From Cryptomeria japonica (lineage: Eukaryota > Streptophyta > Pinopsida > Cupressales > Cupressaceae), in the NCBI RefSeq assembly GCF_030272615.1, contig NC_081407.1:435586730-435650729 (forward strand): 64,000 bases of DNA. Reading direction: 5' to 3'. The translations under genes and the position numbers were made by a program. Below, piece by piece: positions 1 to 12,800 of the stretch. How positions within the stretch are numbered: position 1 is the first letter of the stretch; each line of letters starts with the position of its first letter. Below the pieces are notes generated by a model, which searched no databases, had not been told where the DNA came from, and saw only the letters and a program-made list of their open reading frames with translations.

Positions 1-410
1 AGCTTGGTCCTAGATTGGACAACTTATTAATACACTGAAATGAGCTATCTAAAGAATCTATTCAAGGAGAAAGATCATCGAAGCAACAAATGCATTATCT
101 CACCGGTATGATCCAGTAGACAAAGATTATAATTTTTGATAGTACTAAGTTTTTGCAAGGTCTTAACTTAGTTTTGGTAGACATTTTCCAGATTGTACAT
201 AACCGGTTATAGGTTTCTAGGTAAATTTTGACTTTTTTTATTTTGACATCCTTTGTCATTGATGTCAAAGGGGGAGTAGTGTAATGAGAAAAATTTACAG
301 AAGGAGATCTCTTTCTAAGGGGGAGCACACTCAGTTTTTGGACTTCATTTTTGGATATCAATTTTTGGATTTTTCTCATGAGTGTTGCCATCAATGCCAA
401 AGGGGGAGAT
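1..410 (+). mobile_element. 3' internal end of a pol-less LTR element, copy 1 (partial)
   Basis: The first ~60 bases encode a segment (LGPRLDNL...) that matches the C-terminal end of the long unknown ORF of the complete element at 30281-37004 (there LVSPRLDSL at about 35667-35695). Both copies then carry two spaced motifs of the form 'gatgYcAAAGGGGGAGta', the second one abutting the LTR. The rest of this copy lies left of the window. Coding potential is lost here through stops. Assignment to the same family rests on this alignment by eye plus the LTR similarity downstream. Confidence 0.65.
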
Positions 411-1285
411 TGTTGGCATTATACACTCAGATGATAATAGTTGATGTTGTCATTGTTGAAAACCAACTAGTAACATGTTTCATAGGTTACATTGGCAACA
501 AACATCATCTACCGGCACTGATAGGCACTACAAGTTTATTCACACTGGCATCCAGTCTACACCGACAATAGTTTATATCGGCACTCTAAGTCGACTTGAA
601 ATACTATTGTTTATCTAAAATTTTTTGTATTGTAATATTATTTGTATGGCCGACATGATGTATTGTAAAGGCTCATATATGTATGAGATCTTGTAGGTCA
701 TTTTGAAATGTAATTAGATAATGTAAGGAAGCAATATATGAGATGTGATAGGTTATGATAGTGAACGAACTGTAAATGCATTTTGATGTAATTATATTAT
801 GAGTGAATAAGAGAAGAGAATAGCGAAGAAAGGTTTATGGTAGAGGTATTAGATAGAGCTTAAACCAGTACTGAATCCAGTATTGCAAATGCTATTTTGA
901 GTAGTACACTGTCATTGGATTTAACCATCCAATTGTAGTCATTGGGACTCCATTTTTGTATTGAGCAGTGAGCTCTAGGAAGCTGGCCTTCCTGCATGTG
1001 CAGGCCCCTATTTTACAAGTAATATTTATTCATATTGGCCAGTGAGTAAATATTGTGGGTCACAAATCCCATCGAGGTTTTTCCCCTACCGGGTTTCTTC
1101 ACCAAAAATATCCATGTTATGGTGTGCATTGATGCTTATTCTTTTGTTTCTCTTTTTTGCATTATTATTTGTTTACCGGTATATTAATTTGGGTTATAAA
1201 GTTGCAAACAAGTTTAAATATTTCAACTACCGGTTAGACACTAATTCACCCCCCTCTCAGTGTCTTTGGGACTATCCTAGCATCT
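411..1285 (+). repeat. 3' LTR of pol-less LTR element copy 1
   Basis: Begins TGTTGGCATT directly after a purine tract (AAGGGGGAGA, 400-409). It is collinear with the LTRs at 30281-31126 and 36115-37004: shared blocks include the gagcagtg-gctctagg stretch, 'ctgcatgtgcaggcccc', the 'ttatggtgtKcatt' block and the C-rich run before 'ctcagtgt'. The right edge is set where similarity stops, near 1281-1290; the terminal dinucleotide is not clean. It is a different subfamily from the complete copy, with many substitutions. Confidence 0.7.
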
Positions 1286-1312
1286 AATAGTATTTAGTGA
1301 CGCGTATTACTT

Positions 1313-2169
1313 TGTATTTGGCATGTGCACCACATATGGTTAAAGAATGTGTATAGGTACGCTTTGAAGGATAGGGAGATGGACATATTTCACTACCTAG
1401 GGATGATCATGATGACAATGGATGAAAGTGAAGAGAGCATTATCTACCATTTGGACAATTTCTTTGATGAGTTTAGTGACCAACCTCATTTCCTTGACTA
1501 CTTCTATAGAACTTGGTGCCAAGGAAATGGACTTATAGGTGAGCTATAGCTTCATTTTTTTTTCTAGTAGACCATCTGATGCTTCACGATATACATTTGG
1601 ATTCATAGTTGTTATCTTTATGGTTTGCAGCGATGTGGGCAAAAAACTTCAGGCATTTCCCACATGCCAACTAGGACACAAATGTTGCCATCGAGTCTTA
1701 TCATTGCAAATTGAAGATGCACTACATGTGTGATCATCAAGACAAATGCACTAAATGAATGGATCACCTATACTATACCCTTTCCCATAAAATGGAGCCA
1801 TCCTATAGACATAAGCGGAGTTTGTAGCAAAATGGCTTTATCAAAAACTATAGGGTGCGCCATTTGCAGAGCAATATTGAGAGGGCAAGGGAAATCCCGA
1901 TGTTGATGTTGTTGCTAATTACAATCAATGTGGATGGTTTTCAATCTTCATCAAATTGGTATGTCGTAAGAATGTTTGATCGTGACCTATACGTTTGTGA
2001 CTATCCTTGGAGTTTGCAAGGAAACAGTTGCAAGCACGTGTTGAAGGTTGCCGCCATGCAAAAGGATGTAGCTGATGGTTGCAAATTTGGTTCTTGTATG
2101 TGTATATTGTTATATTCTTTTTTTTCACAACCTACTGAATCTTGTATGTGCAGAATTACTCAATTGTAA
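1313..2169 (+). pseudogene. SWIM zinc-finger / MULE (FAR1-like) transposase relic, two exons
   Basis: Exon 1 opens with a CxWHV...WLKN motif typical of the end of MULE transposase domains. An intron with consensus ends (GTGAGC at 1539, TTTGCAG ending 1630; 92 bp, phase 1) separates it from exon 2. Exon 2 holds the FPHAN-DTNVAIESYHCKLK block and then a SWIM zinc finger near 1990-2035. The SWIM motif normally reads CxC...CxH; here the second cysteine is replaced (CDY), while CKH is kept. In-frame stops follow HAN (TAG for an expected Gln) and TK (TGA for an expected Arg). The fragment starts immediately right of the LTR at 411-1285, so the N-terminal part may have been cut away by that insertion. 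A further C-terminal remnant may lie at 2210-2490. It is a dead domesticated or transposon-borne transposase; no other family fits these motifs as well. Confidence 0.65.
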
Positions 2170-5100
2170 TATTTTATTTTCCTTTTTTTATTTTTATTTT
2201 TGGAAAGGTATTAAATGAGTGTCTGAAATTATTAATGAAGGTGACAATGTTCCATGGACTACTGCATGTGTGGCAAATCCAGTACACACTGCCACACCTA
2301 ACTTGATCAAAGACAATATATCTAATGTTGTTACTCCTCAATGGTCTCCTCCATCTCCCATGCATGGTGTTTTTCCCACACACACAATGATGTTGTGGAG
2401 TGAAGCACTTGATTTCTTGAAGAATTTGTCAGAAACAAGGCCACAACAACAACACAAATACAATCCACCTATTCTTGTGTCTAGAAGTTAAGGATAGATC
2501 TATAGCAATTGAATGCATTACCTTTTGATTTCAATCCTAATTTGGATCCAACTACAACGAGCATTGTTCAATTGTGTCCATAGTTTAGTGAAAGTAGGGA
2601 TCGTGTTCAGCTTCGTAGGCATTGTAGGCATGGTGACAGGCAACACACTTCAGCTCCTGAAGTTCCTCAGTCAGAGTTTTTCATGTTCCCTTAAAATGGT
2701 AAAAGGGGGAGGAAGGGCAACAACCAATCTCATCAAACTGGCAGACCGCACATCGTAGGTATTACCTCTTTTCCATGTAACATTGGTTTGCTAGGCACTC
2801 CCATTTTTGAAAATTCATGTGCATAATTTTAATATGACTTACACTTGCTCGATGCATCCTCCATTTCTGTCAAATGTTTACAAAGCATCCTGAACTTCTA
2901 GCCCAAGAAGTCCTCGTCGATGTCTATCTTTTGACAACAATATGAGTTCACAATGCATGGTTTATGGAGAATAGTGGCTAATACGTACAATTTTTTGTTT
3001 GCCTAATTTCTTTAGCTTTACTTTGCCATTACTAATAACAATAATAGTTGTGTGTAGGTAGTCACATTCATTTATGCATGTATTATTTATTGTATATCCA
3101 AATCTGTAAATGTGCAATTGTCATGTAATTTAGAATATGGTGTGTTTTGCAATTCTATTTTTCAAATCAATACACGGTGTGTTTTTCACATGTGTTATGC
3201 ATTTTATAACAATGTGTTTCTTTCCATGCAGGTTTATGTGGTAGATTTTTTGTTTTCCATGAGGAGGCAACATATGGAATTTCAAGCATTTTCATGAACA
3301 TATAGGTTTTTAGTTGTATATTGGCTTGTTCTGTATATAATTTTGTGTTGACAACACTAAAATGTTATGATTTTTTATTGCAACAACATAGTTTATTCAC
3401 ACCACCATTGTCTTCTTCTGCAGGTTGTGTTCCCTTTTTGGCAATAATTTTCCAGTTTTGCAGATAAATATGGTAAATCTTGGCACCGGACAGTGATGCC
3501 TATAGTTTGACATTGTTGTCTATCAATGGTTTATCACGAAGAGGGAGGTACACCTTTACATTGTTGATATGAGATTGTGTACTCAATTTTGGCAAGGACT
3601 GGTTAGTGTCCTTCTTCCCTGTACGATGACTTACATGAACACGATAGGACGGGTCACAAAAATGTTGTCGGTTCACTGGATAAAGTTTGTATCTTGCCAT
3701 TTTCCAAGCTCGGTCCTTGTCCTAGACTACGGTGACTTGTTCCGTATGGGTCCCAGACAACGTATATGTAATAGATTTTTGAGGATCCAAGCAAGATATG
3801 CTTGAATTTGATTGTTTTGTATAATTTATTTTGGTTCCTGATATTTTGTAAGATGTTGTTATGGACAAAATGCAATTTGGTGACTCGTGTCAATATACTC
3901 TGCTGAATATTATGCGAACTACTCAAGACCCTAAAGATAAATATCATTTCACTATTTGAATATGCATATTTAAAGATAATACAAAACTTCATATACTCTT
4001 CCCTCTTATGATGTGCTATGGTATTCAATTTCCCAAATGCAAAGATGTGTGTACATTACTCGATGGTTGTGCTAGTAAGAACTTCATAATTATTATCACA
4101 AATTACATAATTTGTTTTTTGTAATTGATGTTAAATTATGATGCATATATTTGATTTTTTTTCCTCAATGTCCGCAATTTAAAATCTGCGTGTTTGAGCT
4201 CTATTATATCTTTACAATAAACTTTAGATGAAATAACTTTTCAACTTTAAATGTGTAGCTTCAATAAGTTTTATGTTTTTCATAGTTTAGATGTTTACAT
4301 TGCGTTCGAGGTTGTGTTCACAGTTATCTTTTGGTGTATTGGGTGACTACCCCCTTGGTTTTGATCAACTTCATGTATGTTATAATTTTATGGCTGCTTG
4401 CTTGGACATTATGACTATCTTCAATTGGATTCCCTTGTGATTTGAGAGACCTTTAAATATATGTCTTAACTCATATCACTCATATCTTTAATTTCATTAT
4501 GCATGAGAGGGCTAATATATAACCCTACTCTTGGGCTTGAAACTTATGCTATTGCCTACATTCTTTATGCAACATATTTTACCACTAAGTCATTATTATG
4601 ATTTCTTTTCTCAAAACCCTAGATGAGGGTCATTGAATACTTCTTGAACTATCCCTCTGCTGTTATGGGGTATTTGATACCATATATACCAATCATGAGT
4701 GCAATACCTCTGTCTCTGTGTATGCTTTATGTTATTTCATGGCTCACTCTCTCATTAAGTCAGTTGCACTATGAAAAGATAGTGACTGCCTTACAACTCT
4801 GCTCCTTACTACACCTGACAATGATTCCTCCTTTTGAGCTCCTAGTAGGTCATCACTATGATATGGCAGTAGGAGTAGATCTTAGTCTCTGTCTTGAAGC
4901 CTATACTTAACAACATCTTCCTCTATCTCTATTCATCTGGTGGATCAATACCCTTAACTGTTGATGCTTTATGATGTTGTTCATATCTATGATGTTGATG
5001 CTTAGAGTTCCCTTCCTATGATTGACACTATCGTGATCACATCCACTGTTCTTTTCTTCATTGATTGTCCCACACAAATGATCATTCTTGCTACTGGTTG

Positions 5101-7747
5101 TGTTGTATATTGTGCACTGTGAACATCACCCTAGAAGACTTGGGGTTTGGTGCAAGAACTGAAAATTTGAATTTCATGTTTGTTTTGTGTTCTTTTCTTT
5201 GAATGAGGCTATTTGAGGTCATTTTGATGTATTCAGATCCAATATGGAAAGTTTGGGGTCTACATATAAAAATGTAAAAGTTGCAAAAAAAAGTCATTAT
5301 TGTCATGCCAATTTTTCCAACTTTGAAAGCAACTTTTGAAATATGGTTTAAATTTAGTTTTCAATGGTTTTGATGTTGTAACCCACTTGTATGGGCATAA
5401 ATAGGGTCTTAGATTAAGTCTATGTTCAATTGTGGGATAAAAAAATTATATTGTCCAAAGTTGACAAAAGCAATTTTTGCATTATATGGGTGATTAGGTG
5501 TTAGTTGATAATACAAGTTCAAATGTTGGTTATAACCATTGGAGGAGGTTCGAAGAACACTTAAATAAGAATTTCCTTAGTCAGTGTTGAGGTTTGATGA
5601 CATGAATTGAAAAGGAAATCAATATATAAAAATTTCAAATTTCCCTAACTGTCACTACGAATTCTGAACGTACAGTCTAAAAATTCTCATTTTTCCTTGT
5701 GAGGATTGTCTTGTTCCAATTGAAAATCTATTGGAAATGAAAGAGGTGTGAGTCCACTGTATTTGGTTTTTAGTTTCATTAAATTTCATAGCCCTCTAAT
5801 TCTTATGATTATGACTGTCATCTAATCCTTATGACTGTCATAGTATGACAATGAGTTAAGTTTCTATGTTTGATAAGGCTTCAAAGTGAATTGTTGTTAA
5901 ATTTGATGGTTGAGATGGGAGTAGAGAGGTTCACCATCATTTTGCTAAGAATTTGTAGTAATGGTAAGAGGGTATGGTCCATGAAAACTTGATTGTTCTT
6001 GTTGAAGTGTATGACTATCCAAACCAGTATTACCACAACATGGTGCCTTTTGTCTTGTAGGGTGGATGGGAGGGTGAAATGTGGCATTTCGGCTATGAAA
6101 GAGAGTCTCCTTAGAGTTTTCATGTTATACCTTGGGTTGGTGCATACCTACCTATCATTGGGGGTTGTGTTCTTCGACAATTAGAAGTCGTAATTGGAGA
6201 TGGACTTGGTGCCATTCTTGTGTTTTGTAGGCCATCAAGCCCTATAATGGTCAATGATGGTCTAACCCTCCAAACATGTCAAAATGAAGTGGAATGGATC
6301 TAATTCATGTTTTAAGGCCCTTTGTGGCATGTGGACATTGTATTAGAGGTATTTATATTTGTTTTGTATAAGGGGGCAAAAGTTGTCAACTTTGTCAAAA
6401 GTTGCTAGTGCAACTTTTGCATTTTTTTGGTGTTAATTGTGTCCATTAATATTCCCAATGGCTAACTGATTCAAAATATGGTTAAATGGTTGGGGTGCAT
6501 GTAAGGGATATGAATTTGCCTTCCTCTCTTCGAAGGGGTTTTTTTGATGTTGTTTTAGTGAAGAAATCAATGAACTTGATCTATTTTTTTGTAAATTCTC
6601 ACAATTTTCTAGTAATAGTCCTTTTGTGTGATCATATATAGTGCTCCCATGGTCTAAATATGACATCAGTGTAAAGGGGAGAGAGTCAGCTTTCATTTCC
6701 AATCGGTTTGGGCTCAATCCAACAACTTTGGACAAAGTTTGAGGCATTTGGAAGCCCTTTGTGGCATGTGACTGTTGGTCTGATAATGATCACGTATCAT
6801 ACTTATAGTAGTAGTGAGGGTAGGTTTGGGGTTAAAAATGCAATGTGGACCCATTTGGGGTCAGGACATGGTACAGGGAACCTCTAGGTCCTATTAGGCA
6901 TCATATATGCAAAATAGGATTTTTGATTAATTTTGTCTCAAAGTTGTCTAATAAGGTCTTGTTAGGGTGTTTTAGACCATTTTTGTTCATTATGTCAATT
7001 TGTAGTACTATGGGCAAAAAGATGCAAAAAATTGCTCTAAAATTGTAAAAAGTTGTTATGCATTTTTTGTCAATATTTGGTAAAAGAGGGAAAAATCAAG
7101 AAAACATGGTCAAAAGGCATGAGTGGGCATGGATCAGTAACTTCTTTTTTTTATCATTTTTTTATTTAAATAAACCTTTTGGGCTCCATTTGTATGGATT
7201 GGAACAATATTTGAAGTGAATTTGAGGATGCCAAGGAGTTTGAGTGGGGACCCTAGCTTTACAATCTTACCTTCAGAGAAGCTTTGGTGTGTGATAAACA
7301 AGTCTCTTTTTATGACTATCCCTATGAAAGTGACTGTGACAGCCATAACAGTAGCAAATAAAGTCTTGGAAAACTCAAATTTTCATCAATATTCTTTACT
7401 TGCATGTTCTTGGGGAAGTGTCCTTTGATGGTTGGGGTCCCTAACATCAGGTTACAGTAGTCTCATACCCCCCCTATTTACATTGGATTTGTTAAATCTT
7501 TGTTTACATGAGTCCATGTAAGAGTGTTTTTGATGCCTATAGTCCCCATGTTCCATAACATTGTGATTTGTTTTTACCTTAATTGAGTTTAGTTTGGGAA
7601 AACATGCTGGCTATCCTTATAAGGATCCTAATCATTGTCATGTATAATAGCCCCAGTCATGGTGAAAAACCTGGTTGGATATATGGTTCAGTGTTTGAGG
7701 CATTCTTTTGAAGTCATTTCTAGAGGAATGGTTTTCCTTTATCATGT
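2170..7747. other. No recognisable gene; AT-rich intergenic sequence
   Basis: No ORF here resembles a known family. About 2210-2490 may be a degraded C-terminal exon of the SWIM relic (an acceptor-like T-rich tract ends near 2207). From 5280 to 7080 several short direct repeats recur, for example 'ccctttgtggcatgtg' at 6310 and 6754, and variants of 'caaaagttg..gcaacttttgcat' near 5455, 6370 and 7030. This looks like decayed repeat sequence. Confidence 0.5.
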
Positions 7748-7763
7748 CCTTGTAAGGAAAGTT
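7748..7763. repeat. LINE target-site duplication, 3' side
   Basis: CCTTGTAAGGAAAGTT, identical over 16 bp to 15473-15488. It directly follows the A-rich tail of the minus-strand LINE. Confidence 0.85.
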
Positions 7764-7948
7764 TTTGAATAAGGAAAATCAGGTTTTAAGGGACTCGAAA
7801 CCTACTTACAGAACAAGAAGAAAAGCATGAAAGAAACTAGAGAGAATAGGACATAGAAAGGAAAACTGCAAAATACTAGCAAAGAAAACAACAACTAAGG
7901 AAAAGGACAACAAAAATCCAGCGAGAGACTGACAACCAAAGACCAATA
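7764..7948 (-). other. LINE 3' UTR and tail
   Basis: Non-coding sequence between the ORF3 stop and the TSD. Read on the minus strand it is T/G-rich with CTCTTGCTGG-like blocks and ends CTTATTCAAA. The same segment, ending CTTAATCAAA, terminates the nested copy at 13725, so this is the family's 3' terminus recognised by its RT. Confidence 0.7.
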
Positions 7949-9866
7949 TTACATTTTAGATAAAAACTTTATAGACTCTTTCACATCCTTAATCAAGATC
8001 ATCATAGCCTTAGCAGCTTCTCTCAGGTCTTTGTTATCCTGCTTCTGATGGGTGTCTTTAGTCTTCATCTCTAGATCGCTGGTAGTTTGCCTTGTTCTTC
8101 GTCTGGAAGGTTGAGGAGCAGAGCTGGTGGTCGGCACATCATCAATGACCACCATCTCTTTGTTCTATTGGTTCTTCTCCAGACAATCAACCAAGGCATT
8201 CATATTTTGAGACGAGACCTTCAAAACCTCAAGGCTATGTTTCATAAATTTCTTCAAGGCCTTCTCAATTTTAGTAATCTGATTGATAATAATTTTACTA
8301 TCAACCTCTCCCTTATCTTTGATGGTTCTAATCACATCTTCAAGATGCTTCAAGTCTCCCTTAAATCATTTCTTTTTTCGACCAATCCTGCATTTTTTTT
8401 TGTCATCTACCTCACTGGTGTCCACCTCCACATCCTCTTTACCTGTATTGGTATCCTTAATCAAAATTTGAATCTTATAATCTAAATCTCTCTATTTATT
8501 CTAAATATTGGAGATATTTTCAATTACCCATTTCTAGAAATTGAAAATTTCCAAAGTTCTATTTCTGGTAGCGTTCAAAATGGAATCCATTGTTTCCATA
8601 CCCTGAACAGAGCTCACAGACCTAGGGTTAACTTCCTCCATAGTATGCTGAGGTTGATTCCCACTATCTAAGACAATAGGGTTTGAATATGGCTCTTCAA
8701 CATACTCTTTTCTCTGCACCTTCTCCTCCTCTCCCACAACCTCTTTCTTCTCACTCTCTACTTCATCATCAACCACCTTCCCCTATTCCTCCTCTGAACT
8801 AGCATTCACATCTGTGTCATCTTTATCTCCATCACCAACCCTCCCTTTCTTATGAAGTGGAATGTTAGACGAATCTTCATCAGACTCAGTATCATCATGA
8901 CTATCTGAAATGTGGGCATTTGCCTCCAAAGGATCTTCCCTATTAACCCTAACTTTATTCTTCAAATGCTCATAAATAAGTAGAATGAGACCTTAGTGAG
9001 CTATGGGATAGGATTTGGGTTTTTTGGCATGGTTGGCCAAGCTTTCATTTAGGGAAGAAGCTAAATAAAAAGGTAGAGAGATCTTAAAACCATGGTGGAA
9101 ATGGTTGAGTAGCAAAATGATAATTATAAACCTTCGTAAACCTACCATCAACTGTTAAGTATTCCATTAAAACCCTTAACATCTTTTGCTAGAAGGATTT
9201 TACCTGATGAGGGAGATAGTAAGATACATTGTCCTTCTTGGCAAGTCGAACCCTCTCTTCATCACTTTTAGGGAAGTTCTTGAAGGCTTTTGTCAAGAAC
9301 TTTCGATCTCAGTAAAATTTGGTACCTTCCTTCTGTAAACCTATAACCTCCGCCACCAAATATTCATCTAGCTTCCAAGTCTTCCTAAATAGAGTGAATT
9401 TGTTATTTCTCCATCCCTTGGCAAAACCATGAGACACCGACTTTTTACTATCATGCAATTTTTCCATGTAGTCTATGAAATCATGTTTGTGTAGCCTCCA
9501 CCAAATGTTTCATTCACTTTTGCAATTATCACAGCCAGAGGGCTCATTTCGATTAAGATTGCCTCCCATGTTGTAATTCAAGTTGAAGCCTTCAACAGAG
9601 CACAAGATACTCAAATACTGAACACTGGGACTTAAGCTCAGACTCTGGAAAATGTTGGGCTCAAAAAACAAGGTAATTTCCTTGTTTTTGAAAAGGTCTT
9701 TAATAGCATTCACAATGAACCAACACTTAAAATGATTAGCCCTGTCACACCAGTTATCATAATCACAATGTCTAAAAATGATCATCAGCTAACACTTCAC
9801 ATAACTCCAATATCTATCTTTGATATCCGGACCCAGAAAAATAATGATAAACTTAACTTGTACCAT
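7949..9866 (-). pseudogene. LINE ORF3, unknown protein (~640 codons, degraded)
   Basis: The likely start ATG (9866-9864) lies inside the last codons of ORF2, whose TAA ends at 9853: a 14-nt overlap in another frame. The N-terminal half is globular with a CDNC pair near 9515-9530 and conserved-looking blocks (GWRNNKFTLFRK, GTKFY-DRKFL, MEYLTVDGRFTK, PFYLASSLNES). The C-terminal half is acidic (runs of D/E around 8780-8960), followed by a predicted coiled coil (about 8165-8350) and a basic RRRTR patch near 8090. Breaks include TAG about 9790, TGA 9510-9512 and about 9330 (expected Arg), TAG for Trp near 9200, and a 1-nt shift near 9125. No RT, endonuclease or RNase H motifs. I do not recognise a named family. 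Blocks in the N-terminal half resemble uncharacterised plant repeat-borne proteins I have seen, so function is unknown. Confidence 0.6.
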
Positions 9867-12800
9867 GGACTTGATCAAATAATAATTGCACCCGGACATC
9901 CTTCTTACAAGAGACTTCTCTGATATATTTAGTGTCCTCTAAATAAACCCCCTCATTAGCTAATAAATCAGCAACCTTGTTATCTTCCCTTAGAGTATGG
10001 GAAATGAAAACACTATCGTAGGCATCTGATAATTTTTTGGCACTCTCAATGATATTGTAAATGTTCCAAGAGGGGGAACTAGTGCCTTTGATAGCCTGAA
10101 TAATATTGAGAGAGTCCCCTTCTAGACATATTTTTTTAAAGCTAAAACTTTGAGAAAGCTAGAGGCATTTTAAAATTGCCTGAGCTTCAGCAACAAGATT
10201 GTTTTGAACTCCAAAGGGAGAGGCAATTTCAGCAATACAAACACCATGAGTATTTCTAATGACTCCTCCCCCTCCTGACTTCCCAGGATTGCCTTTGGCT
10301 ACACCATCAAAATTTACCTTAACCCAATCATGAAAGGGAAATCTCCAAACAACATTTTCTCTCCTACTCTTAATGTCAGATTTGCAAATCTTGTGAATCA
10401 AATTCCATTCGGTGAGGATACTTTTCTCATTATCATTCATATTAAGATAACTCCACTGCTTGTTGTTTATATGAAGAGTGTTTATGTTTGCTTTAATTGC
10501 CCTGCAGATCTTTTCAAAAACCACCTAAGACGTACACTTAGCCTCCCTAAAAATTCTATTATTTCTCTCCTTCCAGATGTACCAGTAGGTCATAGGAAGG
10601 ACAAAGGACCAGAGGGTCTTGATGAGAGGGAATTTGGTGGGGAAGATCGATTGCCAAATGACTTCCTTAAGACTGTTATGCATAACCCATTCAACTTTCC
10701 ATTGCACCCAAAATTTACTCCACATTTCCTAGGTAAAGGAGAAATGGATAAACAAATGATCCACAGATTTTGCCTCTTTCTGACATAACTCACACCTATT
10801 AGGAAACATGAAACCTCTATGAGCCAAGTTATCAATGGTGAGAATCTTGTTGTGAGATGCAAGCCAAAAAAAACATGTTAACTTTAGGAATGAGAAATCT
10901 TTTCCAGATTTTAATTCATATTGGGTTGCTGACCTAAGTAATAGTTTTTGATAAATAGAGACAACAGTGAAGCTACCCCTTGGATTTCTCTTCCAAAGAA
11001 ACACATCATCAGATTCTTTACTAACAAAAAAGGACAACAGATCCTATTGGAGTAGCGAAAAACCAGCATAAATAGCATCAAGCCTCACCCATTTATTCTC
11101 CTTCTAGTAATTACAAACCATAGACTCATACTTTCTTTTGCAATCATCAATGAATTGGCTGCAATCCTGATTAAAGAGAGGTTCATCTTTAATCCAAACA
11201 TCCTTCCAGCACCTAATTTTGTCACCTTTGCTAAGGACCCATCCAGCTCCAGCTTTAGCAACTTTTATCGACTTGATTATACTATTCCATATGAAAGACC
11301 CAGTAGGGATATCTTCAAAGTAGAGAAGAGAATGAAGTGGTTGGTTATGAATATATTTATCAAACCACACCCAACTCCAATCTTTCTTAATCCCATAAGC
11401 CCTCCATATCTATTTAGCAAGCAAGGCTTTGTTAAAAGTTTTAAGAAATGTAATACCTAAACCCCCCTTGCACTTGGGAATACAAACTTTGTCCCAGGCA
11501 ACCAAGGCTATCCTTTTCTTGTCTTCTACCCCTAATCAAAGAAATCTTTTCTGAATCCTCTCTAAAGCTTCAGCAAATTTAGCTGGTATACTAAATAAGC
11601 TAAGAGCATAGACAAGAAGATTTTGAAGAATAGCTTGAAAAAGATGAAGCTTACCAGCTTGAGATAGCATATATCCTTTCCAACCTGCCAATTTCTTGTT
11701 GAGTTTGTCAATTAACAAGTTCCAGAAGGAGTTTGGGGGAACCAAACCCAAAGGGAGACCCAAATAAGTAGAGGGGAGCATCTCCGCCTTACAACCTATG
11801 ATTTTAGCAATTCTCTGCTACCTCATAATAGGGGTATTTATGAAATAAATAGCAGAATTCTCCCAATTAACTTGCTAACCAGTAGCCAAAGAATAAGAGC
11901 TAAGAGCACCTTGAAAAGCAACAACCTCACCAACAAAAGAATATCCCATTAAAATTGTGTCATCAACAAACTATTGGTGAGTACATGACACAATAGCAGA
12001 GGAGGGTTGTAATCCTTTGATGGTTTTACTCACTTTCAAATTTTGAATCAGTCTGCTCATACTCTCTGCCAAGATTGTAAAAAGAATAGGAGAAATAGGG
12101 TCTCCTTGCCTGAGTCCTCTAGAAGATTTAAAAAATCTAGATGGAGACCCATTAATAAGAATAGAAAAATTTGGGGTAGATATCAGTTCTCTTGTAACTT
12201 TAATTACCTTCTCATCAAATCCAAAGGCCTCCATAACCCTGAAAAAAACTTGCCATTCCACTCTATCATAGGCTTTTGCCAAATCCAATTTTATCAAGAA
12301 CCCTTCTTTGTTAGCAGCATTAAGAAAATGAATATTCCCATGCACAAGAATAATAGAATCCAAAATCTGCCTACCAGGGACAAATCCTTTTTGCTCCTCA
12401 GAAATGACAAAGGGGAGAACAACCAATAGTCTGGAAGTCATGACTTTTGAAATGATCTTGTAAAAGGAATTATAAAGACTTATTGGCCTAAAATTTCCGA
12501 TAGAGTCAGCCCCAACCACCTTAGGAATTAGAGCAATAAAAGTAGAATTGATTTCCTTAAGGATTCTGTTGGACCCAAAGAATTCTTTGACAGCATTGAC
12601 TGTATCTTTCCCAACAATATGCCAATATTCCTGAAAGAAAAACATGGGAAAACCATTCGGGCCCAAAGCTTTATCCCCTTGAAAAGAAAAAACAACTTTT
12701 TAAATTTCATCAGCAGTAGGGATAGCAAATAATGTCTTATTCTGGTGAGGTTCAATAATCTTGGGAATGTTATCAACCAGGTCTTGTTGCTTAGCAATGT

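Noticed and set aside
7764-9866. ORF3 as an independent element fused by chance to the LINE
   Set aside because: The outer TSD includes it, it overlaps ORF2 by 14 nt, and its C-terminus travels with the LINE 3' UTR in the nested copy.
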